A stretch of 64,000 nt of DNA from Labrenzia sp. OB1 (GTDB taxonomy: Bacteria; Pseudomonadota; Alphaproteobacteria; Rhizobiales; Stappiaceae), in assembly GCF_001624695.1 (NCBI RefSeq), contig NZ_JSEP01000010.1, positions 1 to 64,000 of the forward strand, in the 5' to 3' direction. The position numbers were made by a program, and so were the translations under genes. The notes under the pieces were generated by a model. That model saw only the letters and a list, made by a program, of their open reading frames with translations, was not told the DNA's origin and did no database searches. The first letter of the stretch is position 1. Each line of letters starts with the position of its first letter. Positions 37,805-47,544 of this stretch are shown piece by piece.

Positions 37805-38758
37805 TCAGTATCCAAGGTCTTTCTTCATCTCGTAGATGGCCATGTTATCATCTTCGAGAGTGTAGAGTTTGGACTCGGTCTGGATCCACTTCGGCGGCGT
37901 TGTGCCGTCCGCGAGATAGGCTTCGAGCGCATCCAGAGCAGGTCCGGCCATGTTCGGGGTCAGCTCGATCGTGGCATTCGCCTCGCCTTTCGACATCGCC
38001 AGATGAATATCCGGAACGCTGTCGATGGACACGATCTTGATGTCCTCGCCCGGTTTCAGTCCGGCTTCCTTGACGGCCTGGATTGCTCCGACAGCCATGT
38101 CGTCGTTATGGGCGTAGAGTGCACAGATGTTTTCGCCGCCGACAGCTTTCAGGAAGCTCTCCATCACGACCTTGCCCTGGCTGCGGGTAAAGTCGCCTGT
38201 CTGGCTGCGGACGATGTTCAGGTTGTCATGACCGGCGATGGCTTCTTCGAAGCCTTTCTTTCTGTCAATCGCCGGTGAAGAGCCGGTGGTGCCCTGCAAT
38301 TCGACAATGTCGCATTTGGCACCGGCCGTCTCGTCGACAAGCCATTGTCCGGCAACCTGTCCCTCGTGAACGAGGTCGGAGGTGACGGCAGTCATGTAAA
38401 GGTCATCGGGCGCGTCGATCGTCCGATCGAGCAGGACCACCGGAATTTCGGCGTCCCTGGCTTCTTCCAGAACATCGTCCCAGCCGGTCGCGACGACAGG
38501 GGCGAGCAGGATCGCATCGACGCCCTGGGCGACGAAGGACCGGATGGCCTTGATCTGGTTTTCCTGTTTCTGCTGGGCATCGGCGAATTTCAGATTGATG
38601 CCCCGCTTTTCCGCTTCCTGCTTGGTCACGGTTGTCTCGGCGGCACGCCAGCCCGATTCAGATCCGATCTGAGAAAATCCGATGGTCAGGTCGGCCGCAT
38701 TGGCGGTCATCGGGACGAACGACATCGCCCCGGCAATGAGCATTGCCTTTAATTTCAT
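37805..38758 (-). CDS. ytfQ: Periplasmic sugar-binding protein, YtfQ-like
   Basis: A 317-residue exported receptor with signal peptide MKLKAMLIAGAMSFVPMTAN (cleavage near NAA). The mature start DLTIGFSQIGSESGWRAAET, FADAQQKQENQIKAIRSFVA and DAILLAPVVATGWDDVL are the YtfQ galactofuranose-binding pattern, including the Gln-Ile-Gly-Ser-Glu ligand loop. ATG 38758 follows GGAGGAGACT. It is the first gene of a five-gene operon ending with the GntR regulator. Confidence 0.9.
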   Translation of the reverse strand: MKLKAMLIAGAMSFVPMTANAADLTIGFSQIGSESGWRAAETTVTKQEAEKRGINLKFADAQQKQENQIKAIRSFVAQGVDAILLAPVVATGWDDVLEEARDAEIPVVLLDRTIDAPDDLYMTAVTSDLVHEGQVAGQWLVDETAGAKCDIVELQGTTGSSPAIDRKKGFEEAIAGHDNLNIVRSQTGDFTRSQGKVVMESFLKAVGGENICALYAHNDDMAVGAIQAVKEAGLKPGEDIKIVSIDSVPDIHLAMSKGEANATIELTPNMAGPALDALEAYLADGTTPPKWIQTESKLYTLEDDNMAIYEMKKDLGY

Positions 38759-38797
38759 AGTCTCCTCCACAAGGTGAATTTTCGTCACCAAGTCATT

Positions 38798-38816
38798 AAG
38801 TAATACTTTATTACTT
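38798..38816. promoter_or_regulatory. 19-bp inverted repeat upstream of ytfQ-like gene (probable GntR operator)
   Basis: AAGTAATA-CTT-TATTACTT is a perfect 8-bp inverted repeat centred 49 bases before the ytfQ start. The GTAATAC/GTATTAC halves resemble FadR-subfamily GntR sites, and the operon's own GntR protein is the likely binder. Confidence 0.65.
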
Positions 38817-38939
38817 TTGTAAAGCGAGCTGGTTTGCTCTCGGGAGAGAAATAGACCAACCATCAGATAAATAAGATGAAATATGTGAAGTTCGCCGTCA
38901 GGGAACAGTGGTGTTCCGGTCAGCCGACCCGTTCCGGAC

Positions 38940-38970
38940 AAAAAAAGCCCGGGCAAGGGATGCCCGGGCT
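38940..38970 (-). terminator. Rho-independent terminator of the LacI-controlled operon
   Basis: On the minus strand AGCCCGGGCA-TCCCT-TGCCCGGGCT is followed by six or seven T residues. It sits 22 bases after the stop of the Gfo/Idh gene and separates it from the ytfQ-like operon. Confidence 0.93.
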
Positions 38971-38991
38971 GTCAGCGCGATAACAGGATAT

Positions 38992-40152
38992 CTAACCGTT
39001 CAGTTTCACCCATGCGGCGTTTCTGGTCGAGGAGCGGACGCAGGCGTCGATGAATTGCTCGCCCGCCAGACCGTCGTCAATGCCGGGCACCAGCGTGGTG
39101 GCGGACTTGCCGTCCTGGTGCGCGCGGATGGCGTCGGCTGCTTCGGTGTAGAGATTGGCGAAGCCTTCCAGATAGCCTTCCGGATGGCCCGGAGGGACAC
39201 GGGTGGTCGAGGCGAGCGAGGCGGACATGCCGGCGCCACCGCGGGTGAGCAGTTGCTGCGGCTTGCCGAAGGGCGTGAACTGGAGATAGTTCGGGTTCTC
39301 CTGGTGCCATTCCAGTCCGCCCTTGTCGCCATAGACCCGGATCTTGAGATTGTTCTCGTTGCCGGGAGCCACCTGCGAACACCACAACATGCCCCGTGCG
39401 CCGCCGTCGAACCGCAGCATGACGTGCGCGTTGTCGTCGACCTTGCGGCCCGGCACGAAAGACTGCAGATCGGCCGCAAGGCTTTCGGCAGTGAGGCCGG
39501 TAATGAAACTGGCCAGATTGAAGGCGTGCGTGCCGATGTCGCCGGTCGATCCGCCGACCCCGGACCGGGCCGGATCCGTGCGCCAGTCCGCCTGCTTGTT
39601 GTGCACATCTGTCGACAGCCAGTCCTGGGCGTATTCGACCTGCACGACGCGCAGGGTGCCGAGGTCGCCGTTTTCGACCAGCTCCCGAGCCTGGCGGACC
39701 ATCGGATAGCCGGTGTAGTTATGGGTCAGGAAGAACAGGGCATTGGAGCTTTTCGCCGCCTTGGCGAGCTTCTTGGCATCGGGCAGCGTCGAGGTCAGCG
39801 GCTTGTCGCAGATCACATGGATCCCGCGCTTGAGGAATTCCTTCGCCACCGGATAATGCATGTGGTTGGGTGTAACGATGGCGACCGCCTCGATGCCGTC
39901 TTTCAGCCGGGCCTCGCGCTTGGCCATGTCGAGGAAGCAGTCGTAAATCCGGTCTTCCTTCAGGCCGAGCACCCGTCCGGACTCCTGCGCCTTCTCCGGG
40001 GTCGAGGACAGTGCCCCCGCGACCAGCTCATACCGCCCGTCGATCCGGGATGCGATCCGGTGAACCGCACCGATAAAGGCGTCCTTGCCACCTCCGACCA
40101 TACCCAGCCGGATCGGGCGTGTCTGCGGGTTGTCCTTGCCTTCAATCGCCAT
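38992..40152 (-). CDS. Gfo/Idh/MocA family oxidoreductase
   Basis: A 386-residue NAD(P)-dependent sugar dehydrogenase. The Rossmann motif is IRLGMVGGGKDAFIGAVHR; the EKP-type catalytic motif is VICDKPLTST; the conserved GGSTGDIGTHAFNLASFITG carries the catalytic Asp-His pair. This subgroup is regularly encoded beside a sugar-isomerase-like TIM barrel, as here, and relatives oxidise sugars or inositols to keto forms. ATG 40152 follows AGGAGGAGC. Substrate unknown; the rbs-like ABC operon suggests a pentose, hexose or cyclitol. Confidence 0.88.
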   Translation of the reverse strand: MAIEGKDNPQTRPIRLGMVGGGKDAFIGAVHRIASRIDGRYELVAGALSSTPEKAQESGRVLGLKEDRIYDCFLDMAKREARLKDGIEAVAIVTPNHMHYPVAKEFLKRGIHVICDKPLTSTLPDAKKLAKAAKSSNALFFLTHNYTGYPMVRQARELVENGDLGTLRVVQVEYAQDWLSTDVHNKQADWRTDPARSGVGGSTGDIGTHAFNLASFITGLTAESLAADLQSFVPGRKVDDNAHVMLRFDGGARGMLWCSQVAPGNENNLKIRVYGDKGGLEWHQENPNYLQFTPFGKPQQLLTRGGAGMSASLASTTRVPPGHPEGYLEGFANLYTEAADAIRAHQDGKSATTLVPGIDDGLAGEQFIDACVRSSTRNAAWVKLNG

Positions 40153-40306
40153 ATTGCTCCTCCTGTTTCGTCTTCCCGGGTATAGCGCCGGGTTTTTCAG
40201 CCGTTCTTGTGTCGTCATGCTGCCCGCATCCTTCGGGAGGGACCTGACGGTCTTCCCCGGGATGAGATTTTCGAGTGGCTTGCTTGCAGCAACTCGATTT
40301 CAGCAT

Positions 40307-41362
40307 CTAACCGATGCCGAGCATCTTCCGGTTGGCTTCCACATCAGTACCGCCACCGGCAAAATCATCAAAGGCTTTTTCGGTGACGCGAATGATGTGT
40401 TCGCGGACGAACTGCGCCCCTTCACGGGCTCCGTCCTCCGGATGTTTCAGGCAGCACTCCCATTCCACGACGGCCCAGCCGTCGAAGTCAATGGCGGCCA
40501 TCTTGGAGAAAACGGCGCTGAAATCGACCTGTCCGTCCCCAAGTGAGCGGAACCGACCGGCCCGGTTGACCCAGGGCTGATACCCGCCATAGACACCCTG
40601 GCGGCCGGTCGGATTGAACTCCGCGTCCTTGACGTGGAACATGCCGATCCGCTCGCTGTAGATATCGATGTTGTCCAGATAATCCAGACACTGCAGCACA
40701 TAGTGGGAGGGGTCGTAGAGCATCTTGCAGCGGCCATGCCCGTTCACACGCTCAAGAAACATCTCGAAGGTGATGCCGTCGTGCAGGTCTTCGCCGGGGT
40801 GAATTTCATAGCAGACATCGACACCCATTTCGTCCGCATAGTCGAGGATCGGCCGCCAGCGCCGGGCAAGCTCGTCGAAGGCCGTCTCAACCAGCCCGGC
40901 GGGACGTTGCGGCCAAGGATAGATATAGGGCCAGGCGAGCGCACCGGAAAAGGTGGCATGCGCCGAAATGCCGAGGTTGCGGCTCGCTGCGAGGGCAAGT
41001 TTCATCTGGTCCACCGCCCAGGCCTGCCGCGCGGACGGATTGCCGCGGACTTCCGGAACGGCGAAGCCGTCGAAAGCCGTGTCGTACGCCGGATGAACTG
41101 CGACCAGCTGGCCCTGAAGATGAGTGGACAACTCGGTGATCTCGATGCCGCTGTCACGGGCGGTTCCAACCAGCTCGTCGCAATAGGTCTTGGAGCTGGC
41201 AGCTTTTTGAAGATCGATCAGCCGACCGTCCCAGCTTGGAATCTGGACGCCGATATAGCCACAGTCGGCTGCCCATCTGGTGATCGAATTCCAGGAATTG
41301 AACGGAGCGTCGTCCCCTGCAAACTGGGCAAGAAACAATGCTGGGCCTTTTATCGTCTTCAT
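40307..41362 (-). CDS. Sugar phosphate isomerase/epimerase family TIM-barrel protein
   Basis: A 351-residue xylose-isomerase-like AP-endonuclease-2 barrel. Metal-ligand strands are recognisable: VCYEIHPGEDLHDG (Glu, His), MLYDPSHYVLQCLDY (Asp, His), FHVKDAEFN (His, Asp) and AVVEWECC (Glu). Relatives include inosose dehydratase and 3-keto-sugar isomerases or lyases. It lies 154 bases upstream of the Gfo/Idh gene, so it probably acts on that enzyme's product. ATG 41362 follows CCAGGAGGCAGCC. Confidence 0.88.
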   Translation of the reverse strand: MKTIKGPALFLAQFAGDDAPFNSWNSITRWAADCGYIGVQIPSWDGRLIDLQKAASSKTYCDELVGTARDSGIEITELSTHLQGQLVAVHPAYDTAFDGFAVPEVRGNPSARQAWAVDQMKLALAASRNLGISAHATFSGALAWPYIYPWPQRPAGLVETAFDELARRWRPILDYADEMGVDVCYEIHPGEDLHDGITFEMFLERVNGHGRCKMLYDPSHYVLQCLDYLDNIDIYSERIGMFHVKDAEFNPTGRQGVYGGYQPWVNRAGRFRSLGDGQVDFSAVFSKMAAIDFDGWAVVEWECCLKHPEDGAREGAQFVREHIIRVTEKAFDDFAGGGTDVEANRKMLGIG

Positions 41363-41407
41363 GGCTGCCTCCTGGAGATGTGGAGTTTGGAAATCGGGAA
41401 ATTTGGG

Positions 41408-41445
41408 AAAAAGGGCCGGAACCCCATCGCGAAAGGTCCCGGCCC
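41408..41445 (-). terminator. Terminator-like hairpin after the LacI-operon binding-protein gene
   Basis: On the minus strand GGGCCGGGACC pairs with GGTTCCGGCCC (one G-T pair) and is followed by TTTTTCCC. It is 17 bases after the binding-protein stop and 46 bases before the TIM-barrel gene, so readthrough may set the enzyme level. Confidence 0.8.
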
Positions 41446-41461
41446 GTTACTTTCCGGTGCC

Positions 41462-42418
41462 TTAGAAGGGCGATTCCGGGAAGTAATAGTTTGCTGCGTT
41501 CTCGGGCGTGATCAACGTCGCGCCGAGGATGTAGCGGCCCGCAACCGGTCCGTTGGACTTGAAGGCCGCGACCGTCGCATCCATCGCGGTGGCGATCATC
41601 GCGGGCGGGTAGAGCACATCGACCGGGATCAACGTGTCGCCGTCCATGATGCTCTTGATGGTTTCCTTCATGCCGGCGCCGCCGACGACAAACATGCCGT
41701 CACCGTCGCGGCCCGCCTGTTTCAGGGCAGCGACCACGCCGATGGCGATGTCGTCATCCTGCGCCCAGACCGCGTCGATGTCCGGGAAGCGGGACAGGAA
41801 ATCCTGCATCACTTCAAAGCCGTCATCGCGGTTCCAGTTGGCATGTTTGTGATCGAGCACATTGATGCCGGAACCTTCGATCTCCGCCATGAACGCGTCG
41901 AAACGTTCATTGTCGATCACGGTTGGAATGCCGCGCAGGATAACGATGTTGTCGCCATCCTTCAGGCGGGTCTTCATGTACTGGGCGGAGACCCGTCCCA
42001 GCTCCGGATTGTTGCCGGCCACATAAAGATCCTCAATGCCCGGCTGGCTGAGGCCGCGATCCACCACGGTGATCCAGGCGCCGGATTTCTTGACGTTCAG
42101 CACCGGATCGGTGAGCGGTTCGGATTCGAACGGCAACACGACCAGAGCGTCGATCTGATGGACCGAGACAAGATCTTCCAGTGCGCTCGCCTGAGCGCCC
42201 GGATCCGGTGAGTTGACCAGGATCAGGTCCACATCCGGATATAGCTTCTCCAGACGCTTTTCAGCCTGCTCCGCGTGCCAGTTCATGCCTGCCGCCCACG
42301 CGTGGGTCGGGGTCGGGTAGCTGACGCCGATCTTGATCGTGTCCTGTGCGACCGCGGATCCGGCAAATGCCAGTGCCCCGGTCAGGGCCATTGCGCCCAA
42401 GGTTTTCTTCATGAACAT
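41462..42418 (-). CDS. Periplasmic sugar-binding protein (RbsB-like)
   Basis: A 318-residue exported receptor with signal peptide MFMKKTLGAMALTGALAFAG cleaved near AVAQ. The Peripla_BP_4 fold has IKIGVSYPTPTHAWAAGMNW, the hinge DALVVLPFESEPLTDPV and VWAQDDDIAIGVVAALKQAG. It is the third gene after ATPase and permease, unlike the other ABC operons here where it is first. ATG 42418 follows GGAGGAGGAAACA. It ends in a terminator-like hairpin. Confidence 0.9.
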   Translation of the reverse strand: MFMKKTLGAMALTGALAFAGSAVAQDTIKIGVSYPTPTHAWAAGMNWHAEQAEKRLEKLYPDVDLILVNSPDPGAQASALEDLVSVHQIDALVVLPFESEPLTDPVLNVKKSGAWITVVDRGLSQPGIEDLYVAGNNPELGRVSAQYMKTRLKDGDNIVILRGIPTVIDNERFDAFMAEIEGSGINVLDHKHANWNRDDGFEVMQDFLSRFPDIDAVWAQDDDIAIGVVAALKQAGRDGDGMFVVGGAGMKETIKSIMDGDTLIPVDVLYPPAMIATAMDATVAAFKSNGPVAGRYILGATLITPENAANYYFPESPF

Positions 42419-42521
42419 TGTTTCCTCCTCCAATGCTGGTGATCTGGACGCACCTCTCCCGTCCGGTGCGAACCGTTCTTCTTGAATTTGGGGACGGGTC
42501 CCGACCTCTATGGGTTGCGTG

Positions 42522-43544
42522 TTACGACTTTTTGCTCTTGCCGAGCTTCCAGTCGCTGCGCTGTAAAAAAACCGCAACGATAATGATCAGACCCTGCATG
42601 GTGCCGTTCAGGTAGTTGGAGATCATATCGGTGAAGTTCAAAATGTTGCCGATGGTCGTCAGGATCAGGGCGCCGAGTATGGTACCGCCGATCCGTCCGT
42701 AGCCGCCCTTGAGCACGGTGCCGCCGATGATGACCGCGGCAATCGCCTCCAGTTCCCAGAGCACGCCGGTCGAGGCGGATGCGGAGCCGAGGCGCGGAAC
42801 ATAGATGATCGTGGCGAAGGAGACGCACAGTCCCTGGATGATGTAGGTGAGCGTTTTGACCCGATCAACATTGATGGCCGAGTATTTCGCCACCGCCTCG
42901 TTCGATCCGATCGCCGTGCAATAGCGTCCGAACGCCGTCCTGTTGAGCAGCAGCCAGCCGCAGATGGCGACCGCGATAAACACCCAGACGGGGAAGGGGA
43001 GGCCGAGAAAACTGTCGTAATAGACGGGCCGGTACGTGCCGCGCACCTCGAAGTTCAGCGAAAGCGTACCGCCGTCGGCGAAGTAGGTTACCAGCGAACG
43101 GTAGATCCCCATGGTTCCCAGGGTGACGATGAAGGCCTCGATCTTGCCTTTCGTCGTCAGCGCGCCGTTGACCCAGCCCGCGCCGATGCCAAGGATGATG
43201 GCAACGCCGCAGCCCAGCAGCACGGTGGGAACACCGCTGCCGAGCGTTTCCACCGCGTTGTCCATGACGATGATCATAACGCCGGCGATGGCGGCTGCCA
43301 TCGAGCCGACCGAAAGATCGATGCCGCCAGCGGTGATCACGAAAGTCGCGCCGACGGCGATGATGCCGATGAAGGCAGAACGGGTCAGAAGATTGGTGAG
43401 GTTGCCCTCGCTGATGAAGGCAGGGTTCAGCAGAAACCCGATGATGCACAGCAGCAGCAATGCAATCGCCGGACCGAGCGTCTTCAGATCGATGGAGACC
43501 CGTCTGGGGCTCTTGCCGGCCATGCCCTCGGATGCACGCGTCAT
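42522..43544 (-). CDS. ABC sugar permease (RbsC-like)
   Basis: A 340-residue BPD_transp_2 permease with 8-10 hydrophobic segments. Core motifs are GATFVITAGGIDLSVGSMAAA and LWELEAIAAVIIGGTVLKGG. It ends with a basic tail KLGKSKKS on the cytoplasmic side. ATG 43544 begins 2 bases after the ATPase stop; GAGAGGAAC lies 10 bases upstream. An internal ATG eight codons on is a possible alternative start. Confidence 0.9.
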   Translation of the reverse strand: MTRASEGMAGKSPRRVSIDLKTLGPAIALLLLCIIGFLLNPAFISEGNLTNLLTRSAFIGIIAVGATFVITAGGIDLSVGSMAAAIAGVMIIVMDNAVETLGSGVPTVLLGCGVAIILGIGAGWVNGALTTKGKIEAFIVTLGTMGIYRSLVTYFADGGTLSLNFEVRGTYRPVYYDSFLGLPFPVWVFIAVAICGWLLLNRTAFGRYCTAIGSNEAVAKYSAINVDRVKTLTYIIQGLCVSFATIIYVPRLGSASASTGVLWELEAIAAVIIGGTVLKGGYGRIGGTILGALILTTIGNILNFTDMISNYLNGTMQGLIIIVAVFLQRSDWKLGKSKKS

Positions 43545-43546
43545 GG

Positions 43547-45070
<1,524 letters not shown>

Positions 45071-45124
45071 GCATGTTTCCTCCCAGGCGCCGTTGCCCTC
45101 TTCCGCAACGGCGTCACGGTCAAA

Positions 45125-45183
45125 ATGTAAACGTTTTCATATGGCGTGTAAACCTTTACATTCGCAAATGTAAACCTTTTCAT
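45125..45183. promoter_or_regulatory. Three tandem LacI-family operators
   Basis: Three near-palindromes share TGTAAAC-type arms: ATGTAAACGTTTTCAT (45125-45140), TGTAAACCTTTACA (45147-45160, perfect 6-bp arms) and ATGTAAACCTTTTCAT (45168-45183). Repeat starts are 21 and 22 bases apart, two helical turns, so bound dimers lie on one DNA face. They sit between the ATPase and LacI genes and can control both. Confidence 0.85.
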
Positions 45184-45272
45184 GAATCGCATTAGGCGGT
45201 ATACAGCTTAGACAGTGTTGAAAATCATGCACTTAAATGACGCCCGCACCGCAGCATGGGCGAGGGTGGATT

Positions 45273-46307
45273 ATGGGTGAACCGGCAGACCGTCCGGCGA
45301 CAATTGAAGATGTTGCAAAGCTTGCGGGCGTGTCCATCGCCACCGTCAGCCGGGCCTTGCGTTCGCCGGAAAAGGTTGCCGAAAGCACCCGCAAGAAAGT
45401 CACCGCCGCGATTGCCCGCACGGGCTACACCGCCAATGCCATGGCGCAGAACCTGCGCATGCAGCGCTCGCAGATGGTTCTGGTGCTGGCGTCCTCGATT
45501 GCCGATCCGAATTTCGCCGGTATCCTGACAGGGCTTGAAAAAGCCGCCAATGACCGGGGGTACGGTGTCCTGATCGGCAATACCGAAGGTACGACGGGTC
45601 TGGAGCAGAACTACCTGCGCTTCCTGTCGACCGGCATGGCCGATGGCCTGGTGCTGCTGACCGGGCACATTCCCGTGGCCGGTGAACCACAGGCGCCGCT
45701 GGCGACCTTGCCGCCCATCGTGGCGACGGAACGGCCTGTCGCCAATACGGAGATCAGTTATGTCGGCGTCGACGATGTGGCCGCATCCAAGGTCGCGACC
45801 GAATATCTGATTTCCCTCGGTCACAGAAAGATCACCTACATATCCGGCGGACCGGCGGACATCCGCAGCGACTTGCGTCATGCGGGCTACCGAAAGGGTC
45901 TCGGGGAATCGCCGGAACGGCTGCGCGACTGGCGGGTCGAGGGCGACGGCTCCAGCGAGAGCGGCCGCGCCGCGGTCGAGCGGCTTTTCATCAAGGATGA
46001 CCTGCCGACAGCCTTTTTCTGCTTCAACGACAACACAGCCATCGGGGTGATCTCGGCTCTGCAACTGCGCGGTTATCGGGTGCCGGAGGACTTTTCGGTG
46101 CTCGGCTTTGACGACATCCCCTTCGCCAACAACTTCACACCCGGCCTGACCACCATCCGCCAGCCCCGCCATCGCATCGGTGAAAAGGCGATGAACATCC
46201 TCCTCGACCGACTGGCGAACCGGTCTCTTTCCACGCAAACGCTGCTGCTGCACGGTGACCTTATCGTGCGCGAGAGTTGCGCCGGAGTTTCGCGCGGACC
46301 GCGATAG
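45273..46307 (+). CDS. LacI family transcriptional regulator
   Basis: A 344-residue regulator. The LacI helix-turn-helix and hinge are TIEDVAKLAGVSIATVSRAL and the downstream TRKKVTAAIARTGYTANAMA. The effector domain is periplasmic-binding-like (MVLVLASSIADPNFAGILTG; FFCFNDNTAIGVISALQLRG; VLGFDDIPFANNFTPGLTTI). It is divergent from the ABC-TIM-Gfo/Idh operon and near three LacI-type sites, so it most likely represses that operon and itself. ATG 45273 follows GAGGGTGGATT. It is convergent with the next gene at 46333. Confidence 0.93.
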   Translation: MGEPADRPATIEDVAKLAGVSIATVSRALRSPEKVAESTRKKVTAAIARTGYTANAMAQNLRMQRSQMVLVLASSIADPNFAGILTGLEKAANDRGYGVLIGNTEGTTGLEQNYLRFLSTGMADGLVLLTGHIPVAGEPQAPLATLPPIVATERPVANTEISYVGVDDVAASKVATEYLISLGHRKITYISGGPADIRSDLRHAGYRKGLGESPERLRDWRVEGDGSSESGRAAVERLFIKDDLPTAFFCFNDNTAIGVISALQLRGYRVPEDFSVLGFDDIPFANNFTPGLTTIRQPRHRIGEKAMNILLDRLANRSLSTQTLLLHGDLIVRESCAGVSRGPR

Positions 46308-46332
46308 CCTTGCGGTGAAACCCGTCAGTTCC

Positions 46333-47448
46333 TCAGGCGCTTGCGGATCTGCGCGAGGACGTCTGATCCGCGACGAGGGACAGCAACTGGTTGGTGACCG
46401 CTTTCGTTCCCATGTCTCCACCGAATTCCATCGGCCGCAGGAGGTTCGCCGCGAAACCCTTCTCCACGGCGCCGTTGACGAGGTCCGCGGCATCGGCAAG
46501 TCCCGGCCGGTCGAATTTTTCGGCCAGATAGTCCAGCATCAGCGCACCGCTGAGGACCGCCGCCAGCGGATTGGCCTTGTCCTGGCCCATGATGTCCGGT
46601 GCGCTTCCATGAGCAGGCTGGAAGAGGCCGGTCGTATCGCCGATTTCCGCGCAAGCCGCCATGCCCATGCCGCCGACGAGCCCGCCCGCCAGATCGGAAA
46701 GGATGTCGCCAAACATGTTTTCCGTGACCAGGACATCGAAATCCCAGGGCTTGCGCACCAGATCGAGCGCCTGCGCATCGACATAATTATAGCCGACCGG
46801 AACATCCGGACAGGTCTGCTTCACTTCGTCGAATATCTTGCGAAAGAAGGCCATCGAGTTGAAGACATTGGCCTTGTCGACACAGGTCAGCGTACCCGAT
46901 TTCCCCCGCTCCCGGCGCTTGCGAGCAAGGTTGAACGCAAAGTTGTGCAGCTTCGTCGTCGTCTTGCGGGTGATCCGCAGGACATCCTGCACCTCGTCGT
47001 CCGTGACCACCAGGCTGCGGTCATGGACGGCGGCTGAATAGAACAGGCCTTCGGTCGATTCCCGCAGGATGATCAGGTCGATGCCTGCTGCCCTGGGATC
47101 GGCAAGCTTTTGCGGTGCGTTGGGGTAAGCCTTGACCGGACGCACGCCCGCGTAAAGCCCGAAGCGGTCGCGCAGGCGCAGATGCGGAGAAATTTCCGTG
47201 CCGTTCTCGTGCCGGATCGACGGCAGGCCGATGGCGCCGAGAAAGATCGCATCTGCGGCTTCCGCCCGCTCTTCCCCGTCCGGCTCGATATCCGCCCCGG
47301 TTTCCTTGAAGTATCCCGCACCCGCATGGATCGCGTCGTAAACGGGCAGGGGTTCGCCGGCGCTCTGAAGAGCTGCCTCGACGACGGAGATAGTCGCCTC
47401 CGCCACGTCGACGCCGATGCCGTCGCCTTTGATCAGGGCAATTTTCAT
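46333..47448 (-). CDS. Isocitrate/isopropylmalate dehydrogenase family protein
   Basis: A 371-residue NAD-dependent beta-decarboxylating dehydrogenase. Signatures are KGDGIGVDV, LRESTEGLFYS with catalytic Tyr137, CVDKANVF with catalytic Lys192, and the Mg2+ Asp residues in VDAQALDL (Asp224) and ENMFGDILSDLAGGLVGG (248, 252). Active-site neighbourhood differs from true LeuB and Icd, which suggests a tartrate-, malate- or substituted-malate-like acid. It is the last gene of the minus-strand run beginning at the ABM gene; ATG 47448 follows TTAAGGAATTG. The C-terminal SSRRSASA tail is low-complexity. Confidence 0.85.
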   Translation of the reverse strand: MKIALIKGDGIGVDVAEATISVVEAALQSAGEPLPVYDAIHAGAGYFKETGADIEPDGEERAEAADAIFLGAIGLPSIRHENGTEISPHLRLRDRFGLYAGVRPVKAYPNAPQKLADPRAAGIDLIILRESTEGLFYSAAVHDRSLVVTDDEVQDVLRITRKTTTKLHNFAFNLARKRRERGKSGTLTCVDKANVFNSMAFFRKIFDEVKQTCPDVPVGYNYVDAQALDLVRKPWDFDVLVTENMFGDILSDLAGGLVGGMGMAACAEIGDTTGLFQPAHGSAPDIMGQDKANPLAAVLSGALMLDYLAEKFDRPGLADAADLVNGAVEKGFAANLLRPMEFGGDMGTKAVTNQLLSLVADQTSSRRSASA

Positions 47449-47460
47449 AAGTGCAATTCC

Positions 47461-47544
47461 TTAAGTCCATTCAACGTCAAAGTGCTCAACGATCCGCATC
47501 ACCTGAAGCGGTTTGAGGCAGGCGGTGGTGATGCCGAATTTCAT
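47461..47544 (-). CDS. 27-residue micro-ORF in an ATGA junction
   Basis: Its ATG (47544-47542) overlaps the TGA of the metallo-hydrolase by ATGA, and its TAA (47463-47461) is the beginning of the AAGGA ribosome site of the dehydrogenase gene. The product would be MKFGITTACLKPLQVMRIVE plus HFDVEWT. No domain can be claimed. It may be a translational-coupling leader for the dehydrogenase, a small protein, or the remnant of a deleted gene whose start and stop survived. Confidence 0.45.
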   Translation of the reverse strand: MKFGITTACLKPLQVMRIVEHFDVEWT

